12,948 nucleotides of DNA from JBAPRR01 sp049281195 (GCA_049281195.1 JBAPRR010000442.1:1-12948); one strand, 5' to 3'; positions 1 through 7,439 are shown, numbered from the stretch's first letter. Notes: generated by a model from the sequence alone, not told the origin. Program-made: numbers and translations.

Positions 1-190
1 GGGTGAGGTTGCAGGGGGTGACCTCGTTCCAGGAGGAGGCGATGCCGATCTGAGGCTTGTCCCAGTCGTCGTCGGTCATGCCGATGGCCCGCAACATGGC
101 CCGGGCCGGAGCCCGGGTAGGGCCATCGGTCACCTCGCCGCTTCGGATCTTGAGGTGTTTCTTGCCGTCCGGGGTGCCTGGTTCACTCAT
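1..190 (-). CDS. ilvD: Dihydroxy-acid dehydratase, N-terminal part (runs off left edge)
   Basis: Dihydroxy-acid dehydratase removes water from 2,3-dihydroxy-isovalerate or -methylvalerate, giving the 2-oxo acids that are the last precursors of valine and isoleucine; it is a cytosolic iron-sulfur enzyme. Only the first 63 codons are present, starting at ATG 190-188. The translation begins MSEPGTPDGKKHLKIRSGEV and continues with the family's signature N-terminus: VTDGPTRAPARAMLRA at about residues 20-35, KPQIGIASSWNEVTPCN at about 45-61. Cys60 in the PCN motif corresponds to a conserved cluster ligand of the family. The gene lies about 100 bases downstream of gatB on the same strand; gat and ilv genes are neighbours in other actinobacteria too. 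No Shine-Dalgarno is visible, but TAGCCT (minus strand, 199-204) ends 8 bases before the ATG, suggesting its own promoter and a leaderless mRNA. Confidence 0.95.
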   Translation of the reverse strand, partial: MSEPGTPDGKKHLKIRSGEVTDGPTRAPARAMLRAIGMTDDDWDKPQIGIASSWNEVTPCNLT

Positions 191-198
191 GAAGACCC

Positions 199-204
199 AG
201 GCTA
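199..204 (-). promoter_or_regulatory. Putative -10 element (TAGCCT) of ilvD
   Basis: The minus-strand hexamer TAGCCT fits the actinobacterial TANNNT -10 pattern and ends 8 bases before the ilvD ATG. That spacing would place the transcription start at or next to the start codon. No convincing -35 box is seen. The call rests mainly on the same arrangement recurring at four other genes in this window. Confidence 0.4.
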
Positions 205-288
205 CGGGAAATGCGAGAATTGACGGACCCGGCGTTGTGGCGATGCGAAGGTTCGTGCCCGGAAGCGGCCCTTCAGCGGTTCACCCAT

Positions 289-1737
289 TCAGCCGCTTAG
301 CCGCTCCAGCTCCGCCGCGACCTTCGCTCCTGAAGCCTTTCCCTTGCTCGCTTTCATGACCTGACCGGTGAAAAATCCACGGAGTTTCGTCCGGGCGGCC
401 TCGTCACCGTTTCGGTACCGCTCCCACTCGGCCGGGTTGGCGTCGATGACGTGCTGAACGAGCTCGGTTGTGGAGTCGTCGGCAAGTGCCTCGAATCCCT
501 TGGCAGACGCGATCTCCTGAGGATCGCCTCCGGACTCGACCATCTCCGCCAGGATCGTCTTCGCCTGCGTCGCCGTCAGGTCCCCATGCTGCTCCATTCG
601 AAGCAGGTCGGCGTAGGACTCCAAGTCGAGGCCGCGCGCCTTCTCCCCTTCGGAGGCCACCTCATTGGCCGTGCGGCGAAGTGCCAACGCGCCATCGATT
701 CCCGCTTCAACTGCGGTGATCACGAAAGGATCGAGCTCCAGATCAACGACGGTTGCTATCTGGTCTCTCTGCGCCGCGGTCGTCTCGGTGCCGAGCGCCT
801 GGGTCAGTGCGGCACGCCTTTGTGCGGGCATTGGCCCGAGAGCGGACGCAATCTCCTGCAGCCACGAGGAATCCGGATCGACCGGGACGAGATCCGGTTC
901 AGGGAAGTAGCGGTAGTCGAACGCCTCTTCCTTCGATCGCAGAGGCACGGTCACTTCTGCGTCCTCGTCCCAGTGCCGGGTCTGTTGCGCGACCTTTCCA
1001 CCCGACGAGATGAGCTCGATCTGCCTTCCGATCTCGTAGTCGATGGCGTGAACCAGTGATCGGAGCGAGTTGAGGTTCTTGATCTCACATCGCGTCCCGA
1101 GCTCGGTCGCATCGACGCGCATCACAGACACGTTGGCGTCGATCCGCATCGAACCTTCTTCCATCCGGCCATCGGACGCATCAGTGGCGACAAGGATTCC
1201 GCGCAGTTCGCTTGCGTAGAGACGGGCCTGCTCCGAGCTCGTGATGTCCGGGCCGGACACGATCTCGACCAGCGGCACCCCGGCCCGGTTGTAGTCGACG
1301 AGCGAGTACTCCGCGTCGTGGATCCGGCCGCCGCCACCCATGTGCGTGGTCTTCCCCGTGTCCTCCTCGATGTGCGCGCGCACGATCCCCACGCGGCTGG
1401 CGTCCGGCAGGTCCAGGTAACCCCCCACGTTGATGGGTTCTGCGAACTGGGAGATCTGGTAGTCCTTCGGCATGTCCGGATAGAAGTAGTTCTTCCGGTC
1501 AAACTTGCTTGCACGGATGTCGCAGTGAAGAGCCGTCCCGATCCGCATCGCGAGCTCGACCGCGTGGCCGTTGAGCACAGGCAAGGATCCCGGCAGTCCC
1601 AGGCAAACCGGGCAGATGTTGGTGTTGGGCTCATCGCCGAACGCGTTTCGGCACGCACAGAAGAGCTTCGTGCGCGTCTTCAGCTCGCAATGCACCTCGA
1701 GGCCGATGACCGGCTGAAAATCGGAGTTGGCACTCAT
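289..1737 (-). CDS. gatB: Asp-tRNA(Asn)/Glu-tRNA(Gln) amidotransferase subunit B
   Basis: GatB is the tRNA-binding and kinase subunit of GatCAB. It phosphorylates the side chain of misacylated Glu-tRNA(Gln) or Asp-tRNA(Asn), and ammonia channelled from GatA then completes the amide. The 482-residue protein has the full family length. The N-terminal VIGLEVHCELKT (10-21) and the four zinc cysteines C27, C29, C42 and C45 (FCAC...CPVC) are present, followed by the conserved DRKNYFYPDMPKDYQISQ stretch (about 80-97) and the GMEEGSMRIDANVS-like region (here RMEEGSMRIDANVS). The C-terminal part carries the YqeY-like tRNA-binding tail, ending in KASKGKASGAKVAAEL. The ATG overlaps the gatA stop by 4 bases (ATGA), and a GAGGAG Shine-Dalgarno lies about 8 bases upstream inside gatA. 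It is the last gene of the operon; no strong terminator is seen before ilvD. Confidence 0.97.
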   Translation of the reverse strand: MSANSDFQPVIGLEVHCELKTRTKLFCACRNAFGDEPNTNICPVCLGLPGSLPVLNGHAVELAMRIGTALHCDIRASKFDRKNYFYPDMPKDYQISQFAEPINVGGYLDLPDASRVGIVRAHIEEDTGKTTHMGGGGRIHDAEYSLVDYNRAGVPLVEIVSGPDITSSEQARLYASELRGILVATDASDGRMEEGSMRIDANVSVMRVDATELGTRCEIKNLNSLRSLVHAIDYEIGRQIELISSGGKVAQQTRHWDEDAEVTVPLRSKEEAFDYRYFPEPDLVPVDPDSSWLQEIASALGPMPAQRRAALTQALGTETTAAQRDQIATVVDLELDPFVITAVEAGIDGALALRRTANEVASEGEKARGLDLESYADLLRMEQHGDLTATQAKTILAEMVESGGDPQEIASAKGFEALADDSTTELVQHVIDANPAEWERYRNGDEAARTKLRGFFTGQVMKASKGKASGAKVAAELERLSG

Positions 1738-3197
1738 GACGGAGACTCCTCTGGCCCGCCCATTCCAGAAATCGAAGCCGCAGCACGCTCCACCGCGCCG
1801 GCGACCTGGTACATGACCGACTCTCCAAGAGCAGGTGCCAGCACCTGCACTCCGATCGGCATCCCGTTTGCGGCCTTTCCGAACGGAACGCTGATCGCCG
1901 GGTGGCCCGCCAGGTTGGATGGGACCGTGAAGAGGTCCGACAGGTACATCGAGAGAGGATCTCCGAGCTTCGCTCCGAGCTCGAACGCCGGCGTCGGTGT
2001 GGTCGCACCGAGAAGCACGTCGACCTTCTGGTAAGCGGCGTCCAACGCACGGATGATGATGGTCCTTACCCGCTGAGCTTGTCCGTAGTAGGCGTCGTAG
2101 TAGCCAGACGAGAGCGCGAACGTCCCGAGCATGATTCGACGCTTGACCTCGGGGCCGAAACCCTTGGCCCGGGTGGCCCTGTTCATCTCTTCCACGTCGT
2201 GACCCGGCACGCGAAGCCCGTAGCGGACACCGTCGTAGCGAGACAGGTTCGAGGACGCTTCCGCCGGGGCGATCAGGTAGTACGCAGGCAGCCCCAGGCT
2301 CATCTCGGGGATCGAGATCTCCTCGACCTTCGCACCAAGCCCGGACAGAGCGTCTGCTGCACGGGTGACAGATTCCTTCACCTCGGGGTCGGCGCCGTCT
2401 ACGAGATCAGTCACGAGCCCGACCCGGATTCCGTCGATCTCGCGATCGCACATCTGGCGAAGGTGGGGCGAGGGACGGTCCAACGAGGTCGAGTCCCGGG
2501 GGTCATGGCCTGCGATCACCTCGAACAGGAGCGCAGAGTCCTCAACGGTACGAGAGAAGGGACCGATCTGGTCGAGAGAAGAAGCGAAGGCGATCAACCC
2601 ATATCGAGAGACGGCACCATAGGTGGGCTTCATCCCGACCACTCCGCAGAACGCGGCGGGCTGACGGATGGATCCTCCGGTGTCAGACCCGAGAGCCAAC
2701 GACACCATGCCCGCTGCGACGGCAGCCGACGATCCGCCGCTCGACCCCCCGGGGACACGATCGGTGCAATGAGGGTTGCGGGTGGGACCGAACGCGGAGT
2801 GCTCGGTCGAGGACCCCATCGCGAACTCGTCGAGATTGGTTTTCCCGACAATCACCGCCCCGGCTGAATGCAGGCGTTCGACCACGGTCGCGTCGTACGG
2901 GGGGTGCCAGTTTTCGAGGATCTTCGAGCTGCAGGTGGTGCGCACACCCCGCATGCACATGTTGTCCTTGAGAGCGACGGGGACTCCGGCGAGCGGGCCG
3001 GCATCCTCGCCCCTGGCTATGTCGGCGTCGATCTGCTGAGCGCGCCTCCTAGCCCGTTCCGACTCGACGGTCACGAACGCGTGGATGTCAGAATCGCGAT
3101 CCGCGATGGTCTGAAGCGACTCCTCGAGCGCGTCGACAGCCGAAACTGAACCGCTACGCACCTGCTTGGCGAGCTCGGCTGCTGTTGTGAAGGTCAT
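1734..3197 (-). CDS. gatA: Asp-tRNA(Asn)/Glu-tRNA(Gln) amidotransferase subunit A
   Basis: GatA is the glutaminase subunit of GatCAB; it hydrolyses glutamine and feeds ammonia to GatB for amidation of mischarged tRNA. The 487-residue protein is an amidase-signature enzyme of normal length. The Ser-cisSer-Lys triad is intact by alignment with known GatA proteins: Lys77 in GVPVALKDN, Ser152 in the PGGSSGGSSAAVAAG signature (149-163) and nucleophile Ser176 in GSDTGGSIRQPAAFCG. The YGLIAFASSLDQIGP motif that follows is also typical. It overlaps gatC upstream and gatB downstream by 4 bases each (ATGA at both junctions), implying coupled, roughly stoichiometric translation of the three subunits. 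The ATG at 3197 is preferred because of the overlap and because family homology begins within a few residues. Confidence 0.97.
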   Translation of the reverse strand: MTFTTAAELAKQVRSGSVSAVDALEESLQTIADRDSDIHAFVTVESERARRRAQQIDADIARGEDAGPLAGVPVALKDNMCMRGVRTTCSSKILENWHPPYDATVVERLHSAGAVIVGKTNLDEFAMGSSTEHSAFGPTRNPHCTDRVPGGSSGGSSAAVAAGMVSLALGSDTGGSIRQPAAFCGVVGMKPTYGAVSRYGLIAFASSLDQIGPFSRTVEDSALLFEVIAGHDPRDSTSLDRPSPHLRQMCDREIDGIRVGLVTDLVDGADPEVKESVTRAADALSGLGAKVEEISIPEMSLGLPAYYLIAPAEASSNLSRYDGVRYGLRVPGHDVEEMNRATRAKGFGPEVKRRIMLGTFALSSGYYDAYYGQAQRVRTIIIRALDAAYQKVDVLLGATTPTPAFELGAKLGDPLSMYLSDLFTVPSNLAGHPAISVPFGKAANGMPIGVQVLAPALGESVMYQVAGAVERAAASISGMGGPEESPS

Positions 3198-3517
3198 GGC
3201 GCGTCACCGAGAATTCGGGGGACCATGAACCTGCCGGACTCGCTCGCCGGCGCCTGCGCCAGGACCTCTTCGCGGTCGAGTGATGGCTGAGGGACGTCGT
3301 CTCTGAGCACATTGACGATGGGCAGTGGGTGCGCCGTCGGCTCGACGTCTGAGGTATCCAAGGCGCCAACCTGAGCTGCGTGATCGAGTACAGCTGCGAG
3401 CTGGGTCGCGAACATGTCGAGCTCCGCCTCATCCAGATCGATGCGGGCCAGCCTGGCGACGTACGCGGCATCGTCGCGGGTGAGCCGGTGACCGGCCACT
3501 TGCTTCGGATCACTCAT
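3194..3517 (-). CDS. gatC: Asp-tRNA(Asn)/Glu-tRNA(Gln) amidotransferase subunit C
   Basis: GatC is the small belt-like subunit that wraps between GatA and GatB and stabilises the complex. The 107-residue protein has the family features: an N-terminal helix region with DAAYVARLARIDLDEAELD (about 21-39), then TQLAAVLDHAAQVGALDTSD, the central VEPTAHPLP segment and the LRDDVPQPSLDREEVLAQAP stretch. The C-terminal GRFMVPRIL is the usual ending that contacts GatA. The ATG overlaps the upstream hydrolase stop by 4 bases, and its own stop overlaps the gatA start by 4 bases. A GGAG about 11 bases before the ATG is a weak ribosome site. Confidence 0.96.
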   Translation of the reverse strand: MSDPKQVAGHRLTRDDAAYVARLARIDLDEAELDMFATQLAAVLDHAAQVGALDTSDVEPTAHPLPIVNVLRDDVPQPSLDREEVLAQAPASESGRFMVPRILGDAP

Positions 3518-4287
3518 GGTGAATTGGGCTCCATGGATCCGACGTGTTCGAGAGCGAACTGCACTATCCGATCCGTCACTTCTTCTGCGTCATAGTCGAG
3601 GGTGGCCACGTGGTAGCTCTTCTCCAGCATCACCCGATCGACCGGGCCGCTGACAGAGCCGGCCAGGAGGTCCGAGGACTCGGGGGGGACTACGTGGTCC
3701 TGCCTGCTCGTGAGGATGAGAACCGGACAGGTGATCTTGTCAAGGTTGGCAGCGATCCCGTCTACCCCGCTGAACAGCGAGAGAGCGGCGCGAAGCGGAG
3801 TCCCCGGGTAAGCGAGCTCGGTCTCGCCTGGCTTTGCAATGTCAGACCCGATCCCCGGCACGAACTCCTCGCCTGTGTCAACGAGGCCCTTGATCACCTG
3901 GCGGAAGCTCTCCGCAGGCGGATCGATCATGGGGTTCACGACGGCGATCCCTTTTATCTCGGGATGGTTTTCGGCCAGCCAGCACGTGAGAGACCCGCCC
4001 GCCGATAGACCGGTGACGACAACCTGATCGCAGCGTGACTGCAGATCGACGAGCGCCTTCTCTGCAGCGGTCGACCAGTCCGCCCAGGTCTTGTCCACCA
4101 GGTCGCTCGGATCCGTTCCGTGCCCGGGCAGAAGAGGAAGGTCGACTGTGAACCCCGCTGCAGCCAATGCCTCGGCCAAGGGCCGCATCGACTGGGGATT
4201 GCCGGTGAAGCCGTGAAGCACGAGCGCCCCTCCGGGACCGCCGACATGTGCGAAAGGCTCTGCACCTTGCATGATGGGAGGTGGCAC
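3514..4287 (-). CDS. Alpha/beta-hydrolase, carboxylesterase/monoacylglycerol-lipase type
   Basis: A 257-residue serine hydrolase of the alpha/beta fold, predicted to be cytosolic because no signal peptide is seen. The order of elements is canonical: oxyanion-hole LHGFTGNP (24-31), LPGHGTDP (53-60), nucleophile elbow GLSAGG with Ser95, acid Asp197 in LTSRQDHVVPP, and His226 in KSYHVATLDYD. The HGFTGNP/PGHG combination and length resemble bacterial carboxylesterases and monoacylglycerol lipases of the Est30 type; the real substrate cannot be told from sequence. The start is GTG 4287; an ATG at codon 6 (4272) is a possible alternative. It is the first gene of the operon with gatCAB, overlapping gatC by 4 bases. 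No Shine-Dalgarno is visible; TAGCAT ends 7 bases before the GTG. Why an esterase heads this operon is unknown. Confidence 0.9.
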   Translation of the reverse strand: MPPPIMQGAEPFAHVGGPGGALVLHGFTGNPQSMRPLAEALAAAGFTVDLPLLPGHGTDPSDLVDKTWADWSTAAEKALVDLQSRCDQVVVTGLSAGGSLTCWLAENHPEIKGIAVVNPMIDPPAESFRQVIKGLVDTGEEFVPGIGSDIAKPGETELAYPGTPLRAALSLFSGVDGIAANLDKITCPVLILTSRQDHVVPPESSDLLAGSVSGPVDRVMLEKSYHVATLDYDAEEVTDRIVQFALEHVGSMEPNSP

Positions 4288-4294
4288 TCGGTCG

Positions 4295-4300
4295 ATGCTA
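4295..4300 (-). promoter_or_regulatory. Putative -10 element (TAGCAT) of the hydrolase-gatCAB operon
   Basis: The minus-strand hexamer TAGCAT matches TANNNT and ends 7 bases before the GTG at 4287, consistent with a leaderless operon transcript. It partly overlaps the palindrome TACCGGTA (4299-4306), which could hold an operator. No clear -35 box is seen. Confidence 0.4.
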
Positions 4301-4373
4301 CCGGTACCTCAATGAGGCTCCCGGAACCGGTCCGGCACCTCTTGTCGCACGCCTGAGGCGTCACCGCCGACAG

Positions 4374-4379
4374 TAAGGT
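4374..4379 (+). promoter_or_regulatory. Putative -10 element (TAAGGT) of the SCP2 gene
   Basis: TAAGGT fits TANNNT and ends 8 bases before the ATG at 4388, so transcription would begin at or just before the start codon. A TTGTCG at 4342-4347 is too far upstream (26-base spacer) to be a convincing -35 partner. Confidence 0.35.
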
Positions 4380-4387
4380 TCCGGAGC

Positions 4388-4801
4388 ATGGCGACCTACC
4401 AATTCCTCACCGACGAATGGATCGAAGAAGCGCGCAAGATCCGGGAGGAGGCTGAGACCGAGGGAACGGGCCTCGCCGTTCCCCATCCCGTGAAGATGAA
4501 CCTGGTGATCACCGAGGTCCCCTTCGGCACCGGGTCGCTCGACGCCCACGTCGACACCAGTTCCGGCCTGGCGGAGATCGACTCCGGTCACGTAAATCCG
4601 TGCGACATGACCGTCACCGTCGACTACCCGACGGCACGATCGATCCTCGTTGATGGAAACACACAGGCCGCGATGCAGGCCTTCATGACCGGACGGATCA
4701 AAGTCGATGGCGACATGTCGAAGCTGCTGGAGCTCCAGAGCTCGGCGCCCGGTCCCGCCGGCGCTGCTCTCGCTCAGAAGCTGCGCGAGATAACTGAGTA
4801 G
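4388..4801 (+). CDS. SCP2 sterol-binding-domain protein
   Basis: A 137-residue stand-alone SCP2 (sterol carrier protein 2) domain protein. The fold forms a hydrophobic tunnel that binds lipids or fatty acyl-CoA; in actinobacteria such small proteins are widespread and mostly uncharacterised. The N-terminal helix is followed by the beta-sheet region (about 35-85) and the diagnostic C-terminal part QAFMTGRIKVDGDMSKLLEL (about 96-115), where SCP2 proteins carry the F-x-G-K/R-I-K/V-G-D-x-x-K-x-L pattern. No signal peptide or membrane segment is seen. It is transcribed alone, divergently from the hydrolase-gatCAB operon, and converges with the MFS gene, leaving 68 bases between the two stops. The ATG has only a GGAG one base upstream, too close to act as a normal ribosome site. 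Confidence 0.9.
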   Translation: MATYQFLTDEWIEEARKIREEAETEGTGLAVPHPVKMNLVITEVPFGTGSLDAHVDTSSGLAEIDSGHVNPCDMTVTVDYPTARSILVDGNTQAAMQAFMTGRIKVDGDMSKLLELQSSAPGPAGAALAQKLREITE

Positions 4802-4818
4802 CCGGCTCGGCCCTCCAG

Positions 4819-4869
4819 CCTCACCTGACTGAGCCGCATCCAACTGGTCCTCACCCGACTGACTGAGCC
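4819..4869. repeat. Short imperfect direct repeat in convergent intergenic gap
   Basis: CCTCACCTGACTGAGCC (4819-4835) recurs as CCTCACCCGACTGA followed by CTGAGCC (4849-4869). A 6-base inverted pair CGGCTC (4803-4808) / GAGCCG (4831-4836) could form a weak stem with a 22-base loop. The region lies between two converging stop codons and may serve as a bidirectional terminator, but there is no T-run. Confidence 0.4.
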
Positions 4870-6600
4870 TCAGCTCCCTGCGCTCGGCAACGCCGCCTTG
4901 GAATCGTCCTCCGCCGCGAGAGTCCTGACCTTGAAAGCGTCCGGTTGGTTCCTTTCGGTCGAGCGCAGTCCGATTGCACAGAGCACGCCGGCTGCAGCGA
5001 CGCATCCACCAACTACGAACGCGGTGTGAAAAGAGCCGATCGCTCCGGTCTTGCCGCCGGAAGCAGACTCCTGCACCGTCTGCGAGACCTGAATGCCCGC
5101 CACGGTCGCCACTTGAACGACCAACTGCTGCATTGCACTGGCGGTACCTAAAGCGTCCTGATCGACGACGTTGGCGATGCTGGCCGAGATCGAGGGTGAT
5201 GCCACTCCCATCCCAATTCCCGACAGTACGAGTGCTATCTCCACGAGAGCGACCCCGCTCGAGTGCGAAGTGAACGCGAAACACGCCATCGACGCCACCA
5301 CCGAGATCGTTCCCAAAAGCGCGGTCGATCGTTCTCCCACTCGCACCGCGACGTATCCGGCTATCGGAGCGAAAAGGGCGAACGACACGGGCCGCGCGAT
5401 CACCAGCAGTCCCGATGCCGAGTCGCCGTAGTGGTACACCTGTTCGAGGAGCAATGGCGACAGGAAGAACCCTCCCATGTACGCAAAATTGGCCAACCCC
5501 TGCGCGCTCAAAGGAAGCACGAAGTTCCGCCGTCTCAGATAATGGAAGGGCACAAGGGGGTCCTCGACGCGCTTTTCGACAAAGACGAGAACGACACCGG
5601 TAACCGCCGCGAGGCAGAACGCCCCGATCACCAAACCACTACCGAAGCCGACAACCGGTGCCCGGTTCAGTCCGAATAGCACGCCCCCCACCGTCAATAC
5701 AACGAGTACCGCACCGGCGGCGTCGAGACGGGGGATCTGCTCGGACGAGTGACGGCTCATCCGGCGCTGCCCGCGACCGTGCTCGGGAAGAAGGAGCGCG
5801 GCAAGAACGAGAGCTATGGCACCGAGGACCACCTCGAGGAGGAACATGGCCCGCCAACCGATGCTCTGGATGATCACGCCACCCACGGCGACCCCGAAGA
5901 CGGGACCTCCGGCTCCGACCATCGACCACCAGCCCATCGCCTTCACCCGGTCGCCCGAGTCGAACAGGCTGAGAACGAGGGCCATCGAAGATGCCCCCAG
6001 TCCCGCGCCCACCAGTCCACCGAGGGCGCGCGCCGCGATCAGGACGCCGGCATTCGGAGCCAGTGCCGACATCACGGCCACCACGACGTTGCCGACCATC
6101 CCGAACAGGTAGAGCCTGCGATGGCCCCAGCGGTCGGACAGCTTGCCTGCGATCGGAACGGCTACCGCGACGGCGAGCATCGGCGCGGTGACAACCCAGG
6201 TGATCGTGGCGACACTGGTGTGGAGACCGGAGGCGACGGTCGGTAGAGCGACCACGAAGACGGTGAACAGCACATTGCTCGAGAGCAGGCCCGCGAGCAC
6301 GACCGCGAGCACGAGCCACTGGAACCTGTCACTGGATTTGGCGCGGCGGTGGATGCGTTCGCGGATGAGAAGCGGCCACGGGACGACCGCGACCTCCTCG
6401 CCGTGAGGATTCCCGAGCATCAGCTGATCGGGATCAGAGGAGGGAGATTGCTGTTTTCGGTCCTCGTCGTCTTCTCGGACAGCAGGCGCGGCCGGATCGC
6501 CCGTCTGCCGGACCAGCCGGCGGTTCCGCCTGTTGTTGCGGGACAGCCGGGTCAGCCGGCGATTTCCGGAAGTTGAGCGGCCAGATCTTCGATGGTCCAT
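4870..6600 (-). CDS. MFS drug/metabolite exporter, DHA2 (EmrB/QacA) type
   Basis: An inner-membrane proton-coupled exporter of the 14-helix DHA2 group, which expels drugs or other amphipathic compounds; the substrate is unknown. In the 576-residue product the first helix starts near residue 93. Motif A GKLSDRWGHRR (152-162) follows helix 2, and motif C GAGGPVFGVAVGG lies in helix 5. A long loop with EHGRGQRRMSRHSS separates the halves, and hydrophobic stretches continue to a C-terminal helix near 535-555. The N-terminal 90 residues are unusual: very Arg-rich (residues 14-31), then acidic. ATG 6600 has an in-frame TGA two codons upstream and lies inside the SDR gene (49-base overlap). The next ATG is 6420 (516 residues). 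I keep 6600 because 21 consecutive codons in the extension end in G or C, as expected for coding DNA here. Neither start has a Shine-Dalgarno. Confidence 0.88.
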   Translation of the reverse strand: MDHRRSGRSTSGNRRLTRLSRNNRRNRRLVRQTGDPAAPAVREDDEDRKQQSPSSDPDQLMLGNPHGEEVAVVPWPLLIRERIHRRAKSSDRFQWLVLAVVLAGLLSSNVLFTVFVVALPTVASGLHTSVATITWVVTAPMLAVAVAVPIAGKLSDRWGHRRLYLFGMVGNVVVAVMSALAPNAGVLIAARALGGLVGAGLGASSMALVLSLFDSGDRVKAMGWWSMVGAGGPVFGVAVGGVIIQSIGWRAMFLLEVVLGAIALVLAALLLPEHGRGQRRMSRHSSEQIPRLDAAGAVLVVLTVGGVLFGLNRAPVVGFGSGLVIGAFCLAAVTGVVLVFVEKRVEDPLVPFHYLRRRNFVLPLSAQGLANFAYMGGFFLSPLLLEQVYHYGDSASGLLVIARPVSFALFAPIAGYVAVRVGERSTALLGTISVVASMACFAFTSHSSGVALVEIALVLSGIGMGVASPSISASIANVVDQDALGTASAMQQLVVQVATVAGIQVSQTVQESASGGKTGAIGSFHTAFVVGGCVAAAGVLCAIGLRSTERNQPDAFKVRTLAAEDDSKAALPSAGS

Positions 6601-7430
6601 CGATCAGGCCGTTCGATGGCCGTGGTGCGGGTCCAGGGTTGGAACAGCTGAACCACGCCGCCTTGGACGTAGAAGACCTTGCCATTGATGGGGCACGACT
6701 CTGTCGACAGGTAGCAGACCAGCGGCGAGACATTGGCTGGATCCCACAAGTCGAACGCGGATTCGTCCTTCGGTGCGCTCACAATGTCGGACAGTCCCGG
6801 CGTCAGCTCGGTCATCCTGGTGCGTGCCGCGGGAGCGATGGCGTTGGTTCGTATCCCATACCTCGAAAGTTCTTGCGCACATATGACGGTGAAGGCGGCA
6901 ATCCCCGCTTTGGCTGCACCGTAATTGGTCTGCCCGGGGTTCCCGAGCAATCCTGAGGTCGACGAGGTGTTCACGATCGCCGCCTTGACGTCGCGGCCCT
7001 TCTTCGCCTGCTCACGCCACCAAGCCGCGGCATGACGAGTGGGCACGAAGTGCCCCTTCAGATGAACCTTGATGACCGAGTCCCACTCGTCTTCCGTCAT
7101 GTTGACGAGAACCCGGTCACGCAGGATCCCCGCGTTGTTGACCAGCACGTGAAGGTCTCCGAAGGTCTCGATCGTGAAATCGATGATGCGCTTTCCGCCT
7201 TCCCAATCGCTCACGTCTTCGTTGTTAGCCACGGCCTCGCCGCCAGACGCGGTGATCTGTTTGACGACATCCTCGGCAGCCGAGTTCCCATCGCCGGAGC
7301 CGTCGATGTCAGAGCCCAGATCGTTGACGACGACCTTGGCTCCCTCGGCCGCGAACAGAAGCGCGTGCTCACGGCCGATACCTCGGCCCGCTCCGGTCAC
7401 GATGGCGACGCGCCCTTCAAGGGCACCCAT
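6552..7430 (-). CDS. Short-chain dehydrogenase, MFE-2 hydroxyacyl-CoA dehydrogenase-like
   Basis: A 292-residue classical-type SDR that should oxidise a hydroxyl or reduce a ketone with NAD(P). The cofactor motif TGAGRGIG (12-19), NNAG (98-101) and catalytic Ser157, Tyr170 and Lys174 (in NPGQTNYGAAKAG) are intact. The surrounding pattern VVVNDLG (34-39), ILRDR, MTEDEWDSVIKVHLKGHF (111-128) and a WWRE after it closely follows the (3R)-hydroxyacyl-CoA dehydrogenase domain of peroxisomal multifunctional enzyme type 2 (17beta-HSD4). The acidic VVVND stretch after beta-2 favours NAD over NADP. A beta-oxidation-like or steroid/lipid role is inferred, not shown. ATG 7430 has a good Shine-Dalgarno, GGGGAGG at 7440-7446, 9 bases upstream. 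The MFS start lies inside its 3' end, so the two are probably co-transcribed. Confidence 0.93.
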   Translation of the reverse strand: MGALEGRVAIVTGAGRGIGREHALLFAAEGAKVVVNDLGSDIDGSGDGNSAAEDVVKQITASGGEAVANNEDVSDWEGGKRIIDFTIETFGDLHVLVNNAGILRDRVLVNMTEDEWDSVIKVHLKGHFVPTRHAAAWWREQAKKGRDVKAAIVNTSSTSGLLGNPGQTNYGAAKAGIAAFTVICAQELSRYGIRTNAIAPAARTRMTELTPGLSDIVSAPKDESAFDLWDPANVSPLVCYLSTESCPINGKVFYVQGGVVQLFQPWTRTTAIERPDRWTIEDLAAQLPEIAG

Positions 7431-7439
7431 CGGCTGACA

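Larger units (their letters stand above)
4288..4387. promoter_or_regulatory. Divergent intergenic region with palindromes
   Basis: These 100 bases separate the hydrolase-gatCAB operon (leftward) from the SCP2 gene (rightward) and must hold both promoters. Visible symmetry: TACCGGTA at 4299-4306, a near-palindrome CCGGAACCGGTCCGG at 4321-4335 centred on ACCGGT (4326-4331), and an inverted pair CCGGAACC (4321-4328) / GGTTCCGG (4377-4384). The second arm of that pair overlaps the putative SCP2 -10 element. The ACCGGT core occurs twice, 26 bases apart. These are candidate operator sites; no regulator can be named. Confidence 0.4.

Noticed and set aside
451..1059. 202-codon plus-strand open frame antisense to gatB
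   Set aside because: Fully inside gatB, with no motif or ribosome site; a shadow frame.
1902..2867. 321-codon plus-strand open frame antisense to gatA
   Set aside because: Fully inside gatA, rich in Arg/Gly with no family features; a shadow of the gatA codon pattern.
6434..6551. Continuation of the SDR protein by frameshift (a Pro/Ala-rich frame downstream of its stop)
   Set aside because: The SDR already has normal length for the family. Third-position G/C in this stretch favours the MFS frame, not the Pro/Ala frame.
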